Positions 1 to 7,531 of a stretch of DNA of 29,190 nucleotides are shown here, in pieces; the first letter of the stretch is position 1, and each line of letters begins with the position of its first letter. The translations under genes were made by a program, and so were the position numbers. The stretch is from Chitinophagaceae bacterium. Lineage in GTDB: Bacteria; Bacteroidota; Bacteroidia; Chitinophagales; Chitinophagaceae. The notes below the pieces were generated by a model. The model saw only the letters and a program-made list of their open reading frames with translations, had not been told where the DNA came from and made no database searches. The DNA is taken from positions 1 through 29,190 of the forward strand of contig JAEUVW010000243.1 in the NCBI GenBank assembly GCA_016786525.1. The letters are read 5' to 3'.

Positions 1-3000
1 TGGGGTAAGCTCAGCGCTGCAACAATACCCGTCAGCAGTTCCGTTTCCTATACCATCAACTACTCCGATGGCTGGGACCCGGGGACCAACCAACTCTACT
101 ATACCCAGGTCAGCGACCCCTCCGCGCCCGACGTAAAGACCTGGTACGATCAGCTGGGCAGAGCCGTAAAAATGCAGCAGGAACACTCCGGCGGCAGCTG
201 GACCAATGCCTGGACCCGCTACGATACCCGGGGCAATGTGCAGGAAAAATCAAACAGCTACCTAACAACAGAGACCCCCTTGACGGTGGCTTATACCTAT
301 GATGAGCGGAACCGGGTCAATTCCGAAACGAGTGTAGCGGGAACCACTAAGTATGAGTACGGCTTTAGCGGCGGTTCGGCCTTTACCACCATTAAGCTGC
401 CCGATGGGAAAATCAAAAAGACAAAGACCGATGCCAGTGGCAAGCTCATTGAGTCCGGCAATGGTATCGCCGGCGCTGTGCTCTTCGATTACGATAGCCG
501 GGGCAACGAACTCTGGTCCCGGATGAAAGTGTTTTCTTCCGGCATGACCTTTATCAATAAAGCATATGACCACTGGGGCAGGCTGGTGACAATGGACGAT
601 GCCGATGCCGGCAAAACCACCTATAAGTACGACCCCTTCGGCCGGCTCACAGAGCAGAAAGACCCTAAAGGGAAAACAAGCTATTTCCGCTATGAAACGG
701 ACTTTGGCCGGCTCCGGGAAAAAGAGCTGGATGGCGTCAAAACGACCTACACTTACTACGATAAGAGCAAAGGATACCAGCTGCAGCAGGAAAGTGTGAC
801 CAGCACGGCCTATGGTACCGTCACAGACGAATACGACTACAACGAAAACGGGGCACTGGCGCGACATAGCCGGAACACCAATGGTGTCATCATGGAAAAA
901 GCATTCGGCTACGATGCCTATGGGCGCCCGCTTACCACCGCTTACTCCTCCGGCCTGCGCACCCGTCAGCACTACCGGGCCAATGGCGCGCTGGAGAAGA
1001 TCACCACCGACTTCAGCGGCGGAGGCCCCGGCGAACAGCTGCTGTACCGGGCCGACGAAAAGCGCGGCGACGGGCAGGTAAAAAAATTCACCCGCAGCAA
1101 CGGTCTGCAGACCGAACTGAGCTACGACAATGGCTACCTAAGCCGCATTCGCGATGCTTCCGGTATACTGGATATCGCTATGGACTACAATCTTGCAAAT
1201 GGTAACCTTTGGGGGCGGGCTGATGTTCAGGCCAGTGTACAGGAGATATTTACCTATGATGCAGCCGACAGGCTGGTGCAGTCGGAAGCAGGAAAAGTAG
1301 ATGCGTCAGGCGGCTTGCTGAACTGGCCACCTATAGAGGTAAAATACGATGTACCTTCTCCGCACTGGACGGGCTCTTACGGCCGTATAGTGTCTAAGTC
1401 GGACGCCGGGCAGTACGGCTACCGGCCCTTCCCGCGCAACGCTGTAGGCACCATCACCGATCCGGCCGGCCTGGTCAGCCATGCCACACAGGACATTACC
1501 TACACCCCTTTTCATAAGGCGGATAAGATCACGGAGACCATAAGCGGTACCCCCTATGAAGAAAACTTTGTGTACGATGCGGGCGAAGACCGGGCCTACA
1601 GCGCGCAGGTACAAGGCGGTGTGGTGACCCACCAACGCTGGTATATGGGCGGCTATGAGCGGGATGAGGTGGCCGGTGCTGCAGTGCAGCAGATCCATTA
1701 CATCTCCGGCGATGCCGGTCTCAGCGCCATTGTTGTCGAAGAAGGCGGCAGCTTTACCTACTATGCCGCCTATACCGACCATCTGGGCTCCATCGTGCTG
1801 CTCACCGACGATGCCGGCACGCCGTTATACCGCCAGGCCTACGACCCCTGGGGCCGGGAGCGCGACCCCGAGACCTGGAACTATGGTGTTGCAGGCTCCG
1901 GCACCAAACCCCGCTGGCTCACCCGTGGCTATACCGGCCACGAAATGCTGCCGGAGTATGGGCTCATCAACATGAACGGGCGTATGTACGACCCCCTGAA
2001 CGGGCGCATGTTGCGGCCGGACAATTATGTGCAGGACCCTACGAATACACAGAGTTATAACCGATATTCGTATTGCTGGAACAACCCGATGAAGTACACC
2101 GACCCGAGTGGAGAGCTGGTTTGGGCATTACCTTACCTTACCATCAACAAACGTGGGATCGACTTCGGCGTTTCGGGAGGAGTGGGTGTGCCCGGCACTT
2201 TTGGTGTGCAGGGGAATGTAAGCTATGGTACAAGCAATAATTTTTCAGCTTCTGCAGGCGTGGCGGCTGGTGCCGTTTCAGGAAATGTGGGTTGGAGTAC
2301 CAACTCTGGTTTTTTTGCAACCGCAGGTGTTGGTTTTAACCTGGCGGGCATGCCGGGGTTCAACACCAACCTCACCAGTGCCGGAGTGGGGTGGAGCCAG
2401 AGGGGCGGTGTTTTTGCTTATGGAGGGGGAATGACAGTAAGCCGTGGAGGTGAGGTCGATTTTAATCCAAGTATCGGTTACACCTATAGTTTTACCTCCA
2501 GCAGGCAGGCCATACGGGGGGGACCTTCTACGGCAGACATTACGCGGGATGCAGATGGGTTCCTGACAGCAGAGGCCACAGAGATCATCGGGTATATCAA
2601 TCATTCTTCAAATGGGCCTTGGGCGTACCAACCAACTGGAGTTGATGTAAGTGTTATATCTACGGCTAATGGGCTTTGGGGCACGGCTGTCGGATTGACA
2701 GAAATTTCAACTCTTGCCGGTCAAGGCCAATATATCACTTCTAAAGGGTTAATTAGAAATATTAATTATGCAAATCTTACAAAGCATTCTACTCCTTATG
2801 CTAAAGCGGGTAAAATTTTAAAATCTTGGGGTAGGTCTTCTGCTGTTTTAGGTGTTGCTGTAGATGCTTACGCTTATCGTAATAATCAAATTAGTGGAGC
2901 TCACTTTGGTGTTAATACCGGCGTAACAGCTTGGGGCTTAGGGGTTGGTGCAGCAGGAATGGCAGTACCTGCATTTATAGGAGGTGCTTTATATTTTGGC

Positions 3001-3114
3001 ATAGACGCATTTTATCCCGGAGGATTTAATGGAGCAATGGAAATGAATAGTAATTTAATAGAGCAAAATCAACAAATTTTGGGATCAGGATTTAACCTTT
3101 ATAGAGACCGTTAA
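1..3114 (+). CDS. RHS repeat-associated core domain protein with variable C-terminal tail (5' end outside window)
   Basis: Frame 1 is open from base 1, so the gene starts upstream and 1037 codons plus the stop are visible. Many YD/RHS-type repeats (YTYDERNRV, YKYDPFGRL, FGYDAYGRP) lead to the RHS-associated core: DHLGSIVLLTD, YDPWGRERD, TRGYTGHEMLPEYGLINMNGRMYDP and the terminal DPSG at codons 701-704. RHS proteins form a shell around a C-terminal toxin that is released after this core. The tail (codons 705-1037) begins as a Gly/Ser-rich beta-like linker and ends in an AT-rich part containing KILKSWGRSSAVLG and a long hydrophobic, glycine-rich stretch (about nt 2850-3030). That stretch suggests a membrane-inserting toxin, by inference only. 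The next gene starts 1 nt after the stop and encodes a polytopic membrane protein, which fits an immunity role. The secretion route is not visible here. Confidence 0.9.
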   Translation, partial: WGKLSAATIPVSSSVSYTINYSDGWDPGTNQLYYTQVSDPSAPDVKTWYDQLGRAVKMQQEHSGGSWTNAWTRYDTRGNVQEKSNSYLTTETPLTVAYTYDERNRVNSETSVAGTTKYEYGFSGGSAFTTIKLPDGKIKKTKTDASGKLIESGNGIAGAVLFDYDSRGNELWSRMKVFSSGMTFINKAYDHWGRLVTMDDADAGKTTYKYDPFGRLTEQKDPKGKTSYFRYETDFGRLREKELDGVKTTYTYYDKSKGYQLQQESVTSTAYGTVTDEYDYNENGALARHSRNTNGVIMEKAFGYDAYGRPLTTAYSSGLRTRQHYRANGALEKITTDFSGGGPGEQLLYRADEKRGDGQVKKFTRSNGLQTELSYDNGYLSRIRDASGILDIAMDYNLANGNLWGRADVQASVQEIFTYDAADRLVQSEAGKVDASGGLLNWPPIEVKYDVPSPHWTGSYGRIVSKSDAGQYGYRPFPRNAVGTITDPAGLVSHATQDITYTPFHKADKITETISGTPYEENFVYDAGEDRAYSAQVQGGVVTHQRWYMGGYERDEVAGAAVQQIHYISGDAGLSAIVVEEGGSFTYYAAYTDHLGSIVLLTDDAGTPLYRQAYDPWGRERDPETWNYGVAGSGTKPRWLTRGYTGHEMLPEYGLINMNGRMYDPLNGRMLRPDNYVQDPTNTQSYNRYSYCWNNPMKYTDPSGELVWALPYLTINKRGIDFGVSGGVGVPGTFGVQGNVSYGTSNNFSASAGVAAGAVSGNVGWSTNSGFFATAGVGFNLAGMPGFNTNLTSAGVGWSQRGGVFAYGGGMTVSRGGEVDFNPSIGYTYSFTSSRQAIRGGPSTADITRDADGFLTAEATEIIGYINHSSNGPWAYQPTGVDVSVISTANGLWGTAVGLTEISTLAGQGQYITSKGLIRNINYANLTKHSTPYAKAGKILKSWGRSSAVLGVAVDAYAYRNNQISGAHFGVNTGVTAWGLGVGAAGMAVPAFIGGALYFGIDAFYPGGFNGAMEMNSNLIEQNQQILGSGFNLYRDR

Positions 3115-3115
3115 T

Positions 3116-3499
3116 ATGATAAAAATTTTGAAATATTTTTTTTATAGAATTTACTCATTTAGTTTGTCTAATGGTGAAAGTGATGCAGGATGGGCTTATG
3201 CAATTGTATCAATGTTTTTGATTGCAAATATTTATACTTTGTTGGATGTTATAATTATAATTACAAAATCAATACTCCCTCAATTGAATAATCTAAGTAT
3301 TATTTTCATGGGAGTAGGGGTTCTATATTTTAATTACATCCTATTATTAAAAAATGGAAAAGCAAAGGAAATATCAAAGACATTTAGAAATAGCAAAGAA
3401 AATAAGACATTCATTAATGTAGCATTATTGGTGTATATAATTATTAGTGTATTTGCTTTCATTTTTACAGGCAATATTGTAAGAAGCATGAAATATTAA
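3116..3499 (+). CDS. Small polytopic membrane protein, candidate immunity protein for the RHS tail upstream
   Basis: A 127-residue protein whose ATG lies 1 nt after the RHS stop codon, so translation is probably coupled. It has three to four hydrophobic segments (around AIVSMFLIANIYTLLDVIIII, LSIIFMGVGVLYFNYILLL and INVALLVYIIISVFAFIF) separated by a short basic loop. No family is recognised. In polymorphic-toxin loci the gene directly behind the tail normally encodes the cognate immunity protein, and polytopic immunity proteins typically protect against pore-forming or inner-membrane-acting toxins. Both the immunity role and the pairing with a membrane-active tail are inferred from position and topology. 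The AT-rich composition matches the end of the upstream tail and differs from the GC-rich RHS core, consistent with both having arrived as one unit. Confidence 0.7.
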   Translation: MIKILKYFFYRIYSFSLSNGESDAGWAYAIVSMFLIANIYTLLDVIIIITKSILPQLNNLSIIFMGVGVLYFNYILLLKNGKAKEISKTFRNSKENKTFINVALLVYIIISVFAFIFTGNIVRSMKY

Positions 3500-3730
3500 T
3501 ATGCAAAATTATAATTGGTGGAGTCTGCTGTACCGTAACCTTCGACATTAGTGTACATACTGGAAACATACTTTCTCACTGTTCGGGCTTTGAACCAACA
3601 AGAGACGTATACGATTATTAAGATTCAGCAAGCTGTCATAGGTAGTTTATAGTAGCAGGCTCCTAATGATGCTTGCCAGTAACAGATGTAATCTGAGCTT
3701 CCGATAGTAGGTTATTCTTTGCAAAAGGGG
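3500..3730. other. Non-coding stretch between immunity gene 1 and the boundary repeat
   Basis: About 230 nt with no convincing gene. A 37-codon stop-to-stop frame (3539-3652, + strand) has no good start and no recognisable product. The stretch may be scar sequence left by earlier tail exchanges, but I cannot identify its source. Confidence 0.4.
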
Positions 3731-3828
3731 ATCGTTAATTATCAATTGCACCATGCGTCCTTTCGGCTAAACGCAAGGCCAAAAGAAAGAGACACATGGC
3801 CCACCTCAGGCTGCAAGGCTCGGCACAT
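3731..3828 (+). repeat. RHS-locus boundary repeat, copy A
   Basis: First of three copies of a ~98-nt element (others at 5803-5902 and 6861-6957). The shared core runs from CAATTGC through CCATGCGTCCTTTCGGCT, GGCCAAAAGAAAGAGACA and CAAGGCTCGGCACAT. It folds into an imperfect hairpin with left arm 3751-3767 and right arm 3778-3799. Paired blocks are CCATG/CATGG, GTC/GAC, CTTTC/GAAAG and GGC/GCC, and the unpaired bases (a, and aaaa) all lie on the right arm. RHS core homology to the upstream gene starts exactly at the end of this repeat (3829). The repeat sits downstream of one immunity gene and upstream of the next tail module. Its function is unknown; a recombination boundary or a transcript end signal are possibilities. 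Confidence 0.8.
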
Positions 3829-4472
3829 GCCTGGTCAGCCACGCTACACAGGAGATTACCTATACCCCTTTTCATAAGGCGGATAAGATTACGGAGACCA
3901 TAAGCGGTACCCCCTATGAAGAAAACTTTGTGTACGATGCCGCCGAAGACCGTGCGTATAGCGCGCAGGTACAAGGCGGTGTAGTGACGCACCAGCGCTG
4001 GTACATGGGCGACTACGAGCGGGATGAGGTGGCCGGTGCTGCAGCGCAGCAAATCCATTACATCTCCGGCGACGCCGGTCTCAGCGCCATTGTCGTCGAA
4101 GAAGGCGGCAGCTTTACCTATTACGCCGCCTATACCGATCACCTGGGCTCCATCGTACTGCTCACCGACGATGCCGGCACCCCGCTGTACCGCCAGGCCT
4201 ACGACCCCTGGGGCCGCGAACGCGATCCCGAGACCTGGAACTATGGTGTTGCAGGCGCCGGCACCAAACCCGGCTGGCTCACCCGTGGCTATACCGGGCA
4301 TGAAATGCTGCCGGAGTATGGGCTGGTGAACATGAACGGGCGCATGTACGATCCCCTGAACGGGCGCATGCTGCGCCCCGACAATTATGTGCAGGACCCG
4401 ACGAATACGCAGAACTACAACCGCTTTTCGTACTGCCTGAACAACCCGATGAAGTATACGGACCCAAGTGGG
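3829..4472 (+). repeat. Displaced copy of the RHS core (matches 1469-2112)
   Basis: This 644-nt block aligns to 1469-2112 at a constant offset of 2360 with no net insertion or deletion. About ten residues differ over roughly 214, so protein identity is about 95%. Homology starts at GCCTGGTCAGCCA and stops at the DPSG codons, after which the two tails are unrelated. This is the usual substrate for tail switching by homologous recombination: the silent downstream tail can be joined to the complete upstream RHS gene through the shared core. Confidence 0.9.
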
Positions 4473-5255
4473 GACCAGTATAATACGAGTAATTACAGCT
4501 ATGGCTATACAGCCAGCTACGGTGCTTCGGGCAGTTACTACGGGGTGCCATATAGCCTTTCGTACAGTGCTTCATTTAGCACATACAATACTTCGTATCT
4601 TAACACATACAATAACGGACTTTTTATTCAAACCTACTCAACCAACATATGGGGCTTCAATTCCTCCCAGACTTTTTCGGCAAGCTACGGTAATATGAGT
4701 GCATCATGGAGCGTGAACTTTTCATCGAAGATCGAAACGACCGCTTTGGTTGAAACTAAAGTAAATCCATATAGACTTGAGGGATTCAGGCTTAACTTTG
4801 ATTATCTTAAAAATAATATCGAAACAATCAGTAAGAGTGTTACACAAAATAATACCATTTCTGGTAGTATGCTTGACCCTAAAACATTGAATCGAAATTG
4901 GTTTAGTTCAAGTTATATAGGGCCATATAATCCAAAAGATTACAAGGGGAAAGATAATTATGATTACATACCTAAGAGCTTAGGGGAGTATCCAGCTATA
5001 AGCCATGATAAATCCTATGAAAAAGTAGGTGCATATGGTATTACTGGAGTTCTATTTGATACAAGAACGATCAACGCAGATTTACAACTATTTGTAGAGT
5101 CATTCGGAATGTTCTCGAGTCCCTATTTTGATTTAAAAACACGATATCAAACTTTTGGATCTTCACTTTTAATTATCCCAACCTTACCTAAAATCATACT
5201 TTATAATTCTTTACCACCATATCATCCGATAAAAATTATTGGAATTTCAAAATAG
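3930..5255 (+). CDS. Orphan RHS core plus tail with phospholipase-A2-like motif (N-terminus missing)
   Basis: The frame is open from 3771, RHS homology starts at 3829, and GTG 3930 is only a nominal start; ATG 4005 is another option. No YD-repeat shell is encoded, so this is a displaced C-terminal module that may be silent until recombined with a full RHS gene. From the start used here, the core ends at DPSG (residues 178-181). A Ser/Tyr-rich linker follows to about residue 270. The tail then carries YIGPYNP (329-335), HDKSY (359-363) and NAD (382-384). Glycine/Asn loop, HDxxY and a later Asp in this order resemble the calcium loop, catalytic His-Asp and second Asp of phospholipase A2 folds, such as the parvovirus VP1 type. 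The family call rests on these motifs only. A candidate immunity gene begins 2 nt after the stop. Confidence 0.75.
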   Translation: MYDAAEDRAYSAQVQGGVVTHQRWYMGDYERDEVAGAAAQQIHYISGDAGLSAIVVEEGGSFTYYAAYTDHLGSIVLLTDDAGTPLYRQAYDPWGRERDPETWNYGVAGAGTKPGWLTRGYTGHEMLPEYGLVNMNGRMYDPLNGRMLRPDNYVQDPTNTQNYNRFSYCLNNPMKYTDPSGDQYNTSNYSYGYTASYGASGSYYGVPYSLSYSASFSTYNTSYLNTYNNGLFIQTYSTNIWGFNSSQTFSASYGNMSASWSVNFSSKIETTALVETKVNPYRLEGFRLNFDYLKNNIETISKSVTQNNTISGSMLDPKTLNRNWFSSSYIGPYNPKDYKGKDNYDYIPKSLGEYPAISHDKSYEKVGAYGITGVLFDTRTINADLQLFVESFGMFSSPYFDLKTRYQTFGSSLLIIPTLPKIILYNSLPPYHPIKIIGISK

Positions 5256-5257
5256 TT

Positions 5258-5716
5258 ATGAAAACTGGAATATATATTACAGTAATGTTAGTAATTATAG
5301 TTTTACTAGCAAAGGTGCTATCACCAGGTAGTTTTCTAGAAGCAGAAAGATACGAACTGGATATTTCTGAAAAGGCACTTATGCAGATAATTCACGAATT
5401 TAAAAATGAACATAAAGAATTTTGTGTACCTGATTCTTTAAATATAAAAGACGGAAGGGAAAATGCAGACGATCTTTGGTATAACATTTATTTTTATTTT
5501 CCAAAAGACACTACGATAATGTACGCGTGGATTCGTCAAGTAGAATATAGAACTACTACAATTGCTTTAGTAAGTGTAAAGCTTAATGATGGTATGCCCG
5601 AGTGGAAAATAATAAATAGAGATTTCTCCAGCTCTGATAATAAAAAGCAAAAAGGAAGATTTGAGAAGCAAATAATACTTCCTTTAAAGAAAATTATAAG
5701 TAAAAAAGAAAGCTAA
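5258..5716 (+). CDS. Membrane-anchored candidate immunity protein for the PLA2-like tail
   Basis: A 152-residue protein starting 2 nt after the stop of the orphan RHS module. Residues about 5-20 (IYITVMLVIIVLLAKVL) form one N-terminal membrane anchor or uncleaved signal. The rest is a soluble domain with alternating hydrophobic strands (LWYNIYFYFP, TTIALVSVKLN) and a lysine-rich C-terminus. The topology places this domain outside the cytoplasm or at the inner-membrane surface, which would suit neutralising a lipid-acting toxin arriving in the periplasm. No family is recognised, and the immunity role is inferred from position directly behind a toxin tail. AT-rich like its partner. Confidence 0.65.
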   Translation: MKTGIYITVMLVIIVLLAKVLSPGSFLEAERYELDISEKALMQIIHEFKNEHKEFCVPDSLNIKDGRENADDLWYNIYFYFPKDTTIMYAWIRQVEYRTTTIALVSVKLNDGMPEWKIINRDFSSSDNKKQKGRFEKQIILPLKKIISKKES

Positions 5717-5802
5717 TTAGCATGAATCTGGTATGGGTTTTATCACCTACCCTTTTTGATATTGAGCGCGGAAAGTAGTTATAATCTTTAGGGAGATTGG
5801 AG

Positions 5803-5902
5803 TTCGTAAATAGACAATTGCGCCATGCGTCCTTTCGGCTAGCACAAATGCCAAAAGAAAGAGACAGCATGGCCGACGCTAGGCGGCGAAGGCTCGGCAC
5901 AT
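5803..5902 (+). repeat. RHS-locus boundary repeat, copy B
   Basis: Second copy. The left arm 5822-5839 (GCCATGCGTCCTTTCGGC) pairs with the right arm 5850-5873 in four blocks: GCCATGC/GCATGGC, GTC/GAC, CTTTC/GAAAG and GGC/GCC. This gives 18 base pairs, with extra a, a and aaaa only on the right arm. The loop (5840-5849) differs from copies A and C, and the outer stem is better paired than in A or C, so the fold seems more constrained than the sequence. The 3' part merges into a tandem coding repeat (GGEGS, 5882 onward) of the tail gene that follows. Confidence 0.75.
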
Positions 5903-5962
5903 ACGTCCGGCGGTGAAGGTTCGACATATAGTCAACAAAACGGCAGTGGAGTATTGGATTGG

Positions 5963-6373
5963 ATGAATAAGCACTTTGATGTAGCTATTGGATATTCAAC
6001 ATCTTATGGAGCGCAGTTGGGAGGAGGCATTCAAAAAGGTATTGCAGCCAGAATTAATTTCTATTCTACAGTTCAAACAGACTTTGAATGGAGTCTGAGA
6101 AAAGGCTTTGAGGGGAACAGCTACGCACCTGGAAAAAAAATAAACTGGGGTATTGGAGGAGCGTACTATGGGGGGTTAGATTACAAGGGACAGGCATATA
6201 AAGGGGCTACTGAACACGAGGTGGGTATAGGGATAATTGGTGTTGGAGTAAAGCTGAAATTTGATAATTATGGCAATATGACTGATTGGTTTTGGGGATT
6301 TGATCCGTCATTAAATATGCAATTCGGAGTGGGCGTTGAAGGTAATTTTAGAATTGGTTTTTCAAAAAGATAA
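5963..6373 (+). CDS. Orphan RHS-type tail fragment without core
   Basis: From ATG 5963 the product is 136 residues, but the same frame is open from 5843 and encodes a 9-residue tandem repeat (GGEGSAHTS, GGEGSTYSQ) just upstream. The true start is therefore uncertain, and the piece may be an unstarted tail fragment. The protein is rich in Gly, Tyr and Ser with alternating beta-like strands (VAIGYSTSYGAQLGGG, INWGIGGAYYGGLDY, FGVGVEGNFRIGF), like the linker part of the other two tails in this locus. No catalytic motif is recognised. It follows boundary repeat B and precedes a small membrane protein by 8 nt, the same layout as the two modules upstream. I read it as a third displaced tail module, of unknown activity. 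Confidence 0.55.
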   Translation: MNKHFDVAIGYSTSYGAQLGGGIQKGIAARINFYSTVQTDFEWSLRKGFEGNSYAPGKKINWGIGGAYYGGLDYKGQAYKGATEHEVGIGIIGVGVKLKFDNYGNMTDWFWGFDPSLNMQFGVGVEGNFRIGFSKR

Positions 6374-6381
6374 CAAGTTGT

Positions 6382-6759
6382 ATGATTGCTATTTTTATAG
6401 TCAAAATATTGGCATTGGGGCTTTTATTAATATTTCTTATTAATATCGTTATTTACAAAATAATGATATCTTTTGTTCTTAAAAAATTTATTCATCCTTA
6501 TTTGTATTCCCGGAAACAAGATTTCATAAATACTAGATTTGTAGGTCTATTTAAAAAAGGAGACTTTGGCAAAGATAAATTTGTGATTAAACCAGTTCCT
6601 GAGATGGGCAATATTGCTAACACCATTTTCTTTTATGTTTATGCAGTAGATCATACAGGAGAAGAGTTTCAATACACAGTAAAAGTAAGTATGGTATTTC
6701 TTTTTATTAGGAAGGTTATTCTGAAATCTAAAAAGGAAAATATAGAAATAGAACTATAA
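6382..6759 (+). CDS. Small membrane-anchored protein, candidate immunity protein of tail module 3
   Basis: A 125-residue protein beginning 8 nt after the orphan tail. The N-terminal ~30 residues are strongly hydrophobic (IAIFIVKILALGLLLIFLINIVIY), followed by a basic, soluble region with beta-like strands and a lysine-rich end. No family is recognised. The position behind an RHS-type tail and the AT-rich composition suggest an immunity function, as for the two genes in the same position upstream. The coding frame could continue as a degraded remnant after the stop (see findings). Confidence 0.6.
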   Translation: MIAIFIVKILALGLLLIFLINIVIYKIMISFVLKKFIHPYLYSRKQDFINTRFVGLFKKGDFGKDKFVIKPVPEMGNIANTIFFYVYAVDHTGEEFQYTVKVSMVFLFIRKVILKSKKENIEIEL

Positions 6760-6860
6760 CTCTTCCCAAAATTAAGATCATCTAAAAGTAATTTCCGCCT
6801 TGAGTGGTATGGATACGCAGGTGTTGGTAAAGGCAGAAATAGTTCTTTGAGTATAGTTTT

Positions 6861-6957
6861 TTCTTAAATAGTCAATTGCGCCATGCGTCCTTTCGGCTAA
6901 ACGCAGGCCAAAAGAAAGAGACACATAGCCCACCTCAGGCTGCAAGGCTTGGCACAT
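6861..6957 (+). repeat. RHS-locus boundary repeat, copy C
   Basis: Third copy, closest to copy A in sequence. The left arm 6880-6897 pairs with the right arm 6907-6929 with the same one-sided bulges. It closes the AT-rich toxin-tail region: immediately after it begins the promoter of an unrelated lipoprotein gene, and base composition returns to the window average. Confidence 0.75.
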
Positions 6958-6975
6958 AGCGCATGTCGGCTGTTC

Positions 6976-7006
6976 TTGCGCATTGCCGTTTTATGTTATT
7001 ACTTTG
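6976..7006 (+). promoter_or_regulatory. Bacteroidota-type promoter of the lipoprotein gene at 7034
   Basis: TTG at 6976-6978 and TTACTTTG at 6999-7006 are separated by 20 nt, fitting the -33 TTG / -7 TAnnTTTG pattern with one mismatch. It predicts transcription from about 7013, which places ATG 7034 as the start and excludes the in-frame codon at 6983. Confidence 0.5.
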
Positions 7007-7033
7007 CATCGGTTTAAACCCGGTGATACTTTT

Positions 7034-7531
7034 ATGAACAAAGGCAAATGGACTATTTTTTTGCTGTGTCTTCTATGCTTGGCTTGTCAGAAAAACGATA
7101 CGGATGCGATCCCGGAATCTGCGTTGGGAGCGCCTGTCATTACCGGTTATAAGTTAATTGATATCAATGGGCAAGCTGCGGGGATGGTAGGAACACCAAA
7201 CGGCAAAGAGGAAGCAAACAAAGGTTCGGACACCTACCGTTTGAGGATTTTCCCTATTCCTGCACTGAATTTTGTCGGCGTTAGGCTAAGTTTTCCCAGG
7301 GAAGGACTTGAAAAAAAAGTATGGATCAAACAAGGCCGTTTGGAGGATAAAGCGCTGGATCAATATAAACTGGGTATGTATAACCCTGAGGCCGGGACCA
7401 CTATCTTTCAGGCTACGACAACAGAGGATTTTTTGAACATAGATGCTTCTGCATTTCCCGGCGGCTACTACAGGCTGTATGTCTCGTCAGGCGATATAGA
7501 GTTGTACGAAAACATAGTGATTCAGAAATAA
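7034..7531 (+). CDS. Putative lipoprotein with a degenerate T9SS-like C-terminal domain
   Basis: A 165-residue protein from the ATG chosen because the promoter lies just upstream and because the product then begins with a proper signal peptide: MNKGK, a hydrophobic stretch and the lipobox LACQ, for lipidation at Cys. The C-terminal part, from RIFPIPALNFVGVRLSF through ASAFPGGYYRLYV to the final ENIVIQK, follows the pattern of T9SS type A sorting domains (yPNP..., lpaGiYrl.v, kivv.k), with PIPA in place of PNPA. Having both a lipobox and such a domain is odd. It may be a structural relative rather than a working sorting signal. Function unknown. It converges with the DUF2807 gene. Confidence 0.65.
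   Translation: MNKGKWTIFLLCLLCLACQKNDTDAIPESALGAPVITGYKLIDINGQAAGMVGTPNGKEEANKGSDTYRLRIFPIPALNFVGVRLSFPREGLEKKVWIKQGRLEDKALDQYKLGMYNPEAGTTIFQATTTEDFLNIDASAFPGGYYRLYVSSGDIELYENIVIQK

Noticed and set aside
2..8. GGGGTAA similar to the ECF -35 box at the window start
   Set aside because: It lies inside the RHS coding region and has no GTCTTA at the required distance.
3539..3652. 37-codon frame between immunity gene 1 and repeat A
   Set aside because: No start codon of quality, no recognisable product and a length expected by chance in AT-rich DNA.
3735..4301. Minus-strand frame opposite the displaced RHS core
   Set aside because: Mirror frame of the RHS core; the same antisense frame exists opposite 1306-1782 and has no domain of its own.
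3731..6957. Boundary repeats as true integron attC sites
   Set aside because: No RYYYAAC/GTTRRRY core sites and no integron integrase in the window; only the one-sided bulges are similar.
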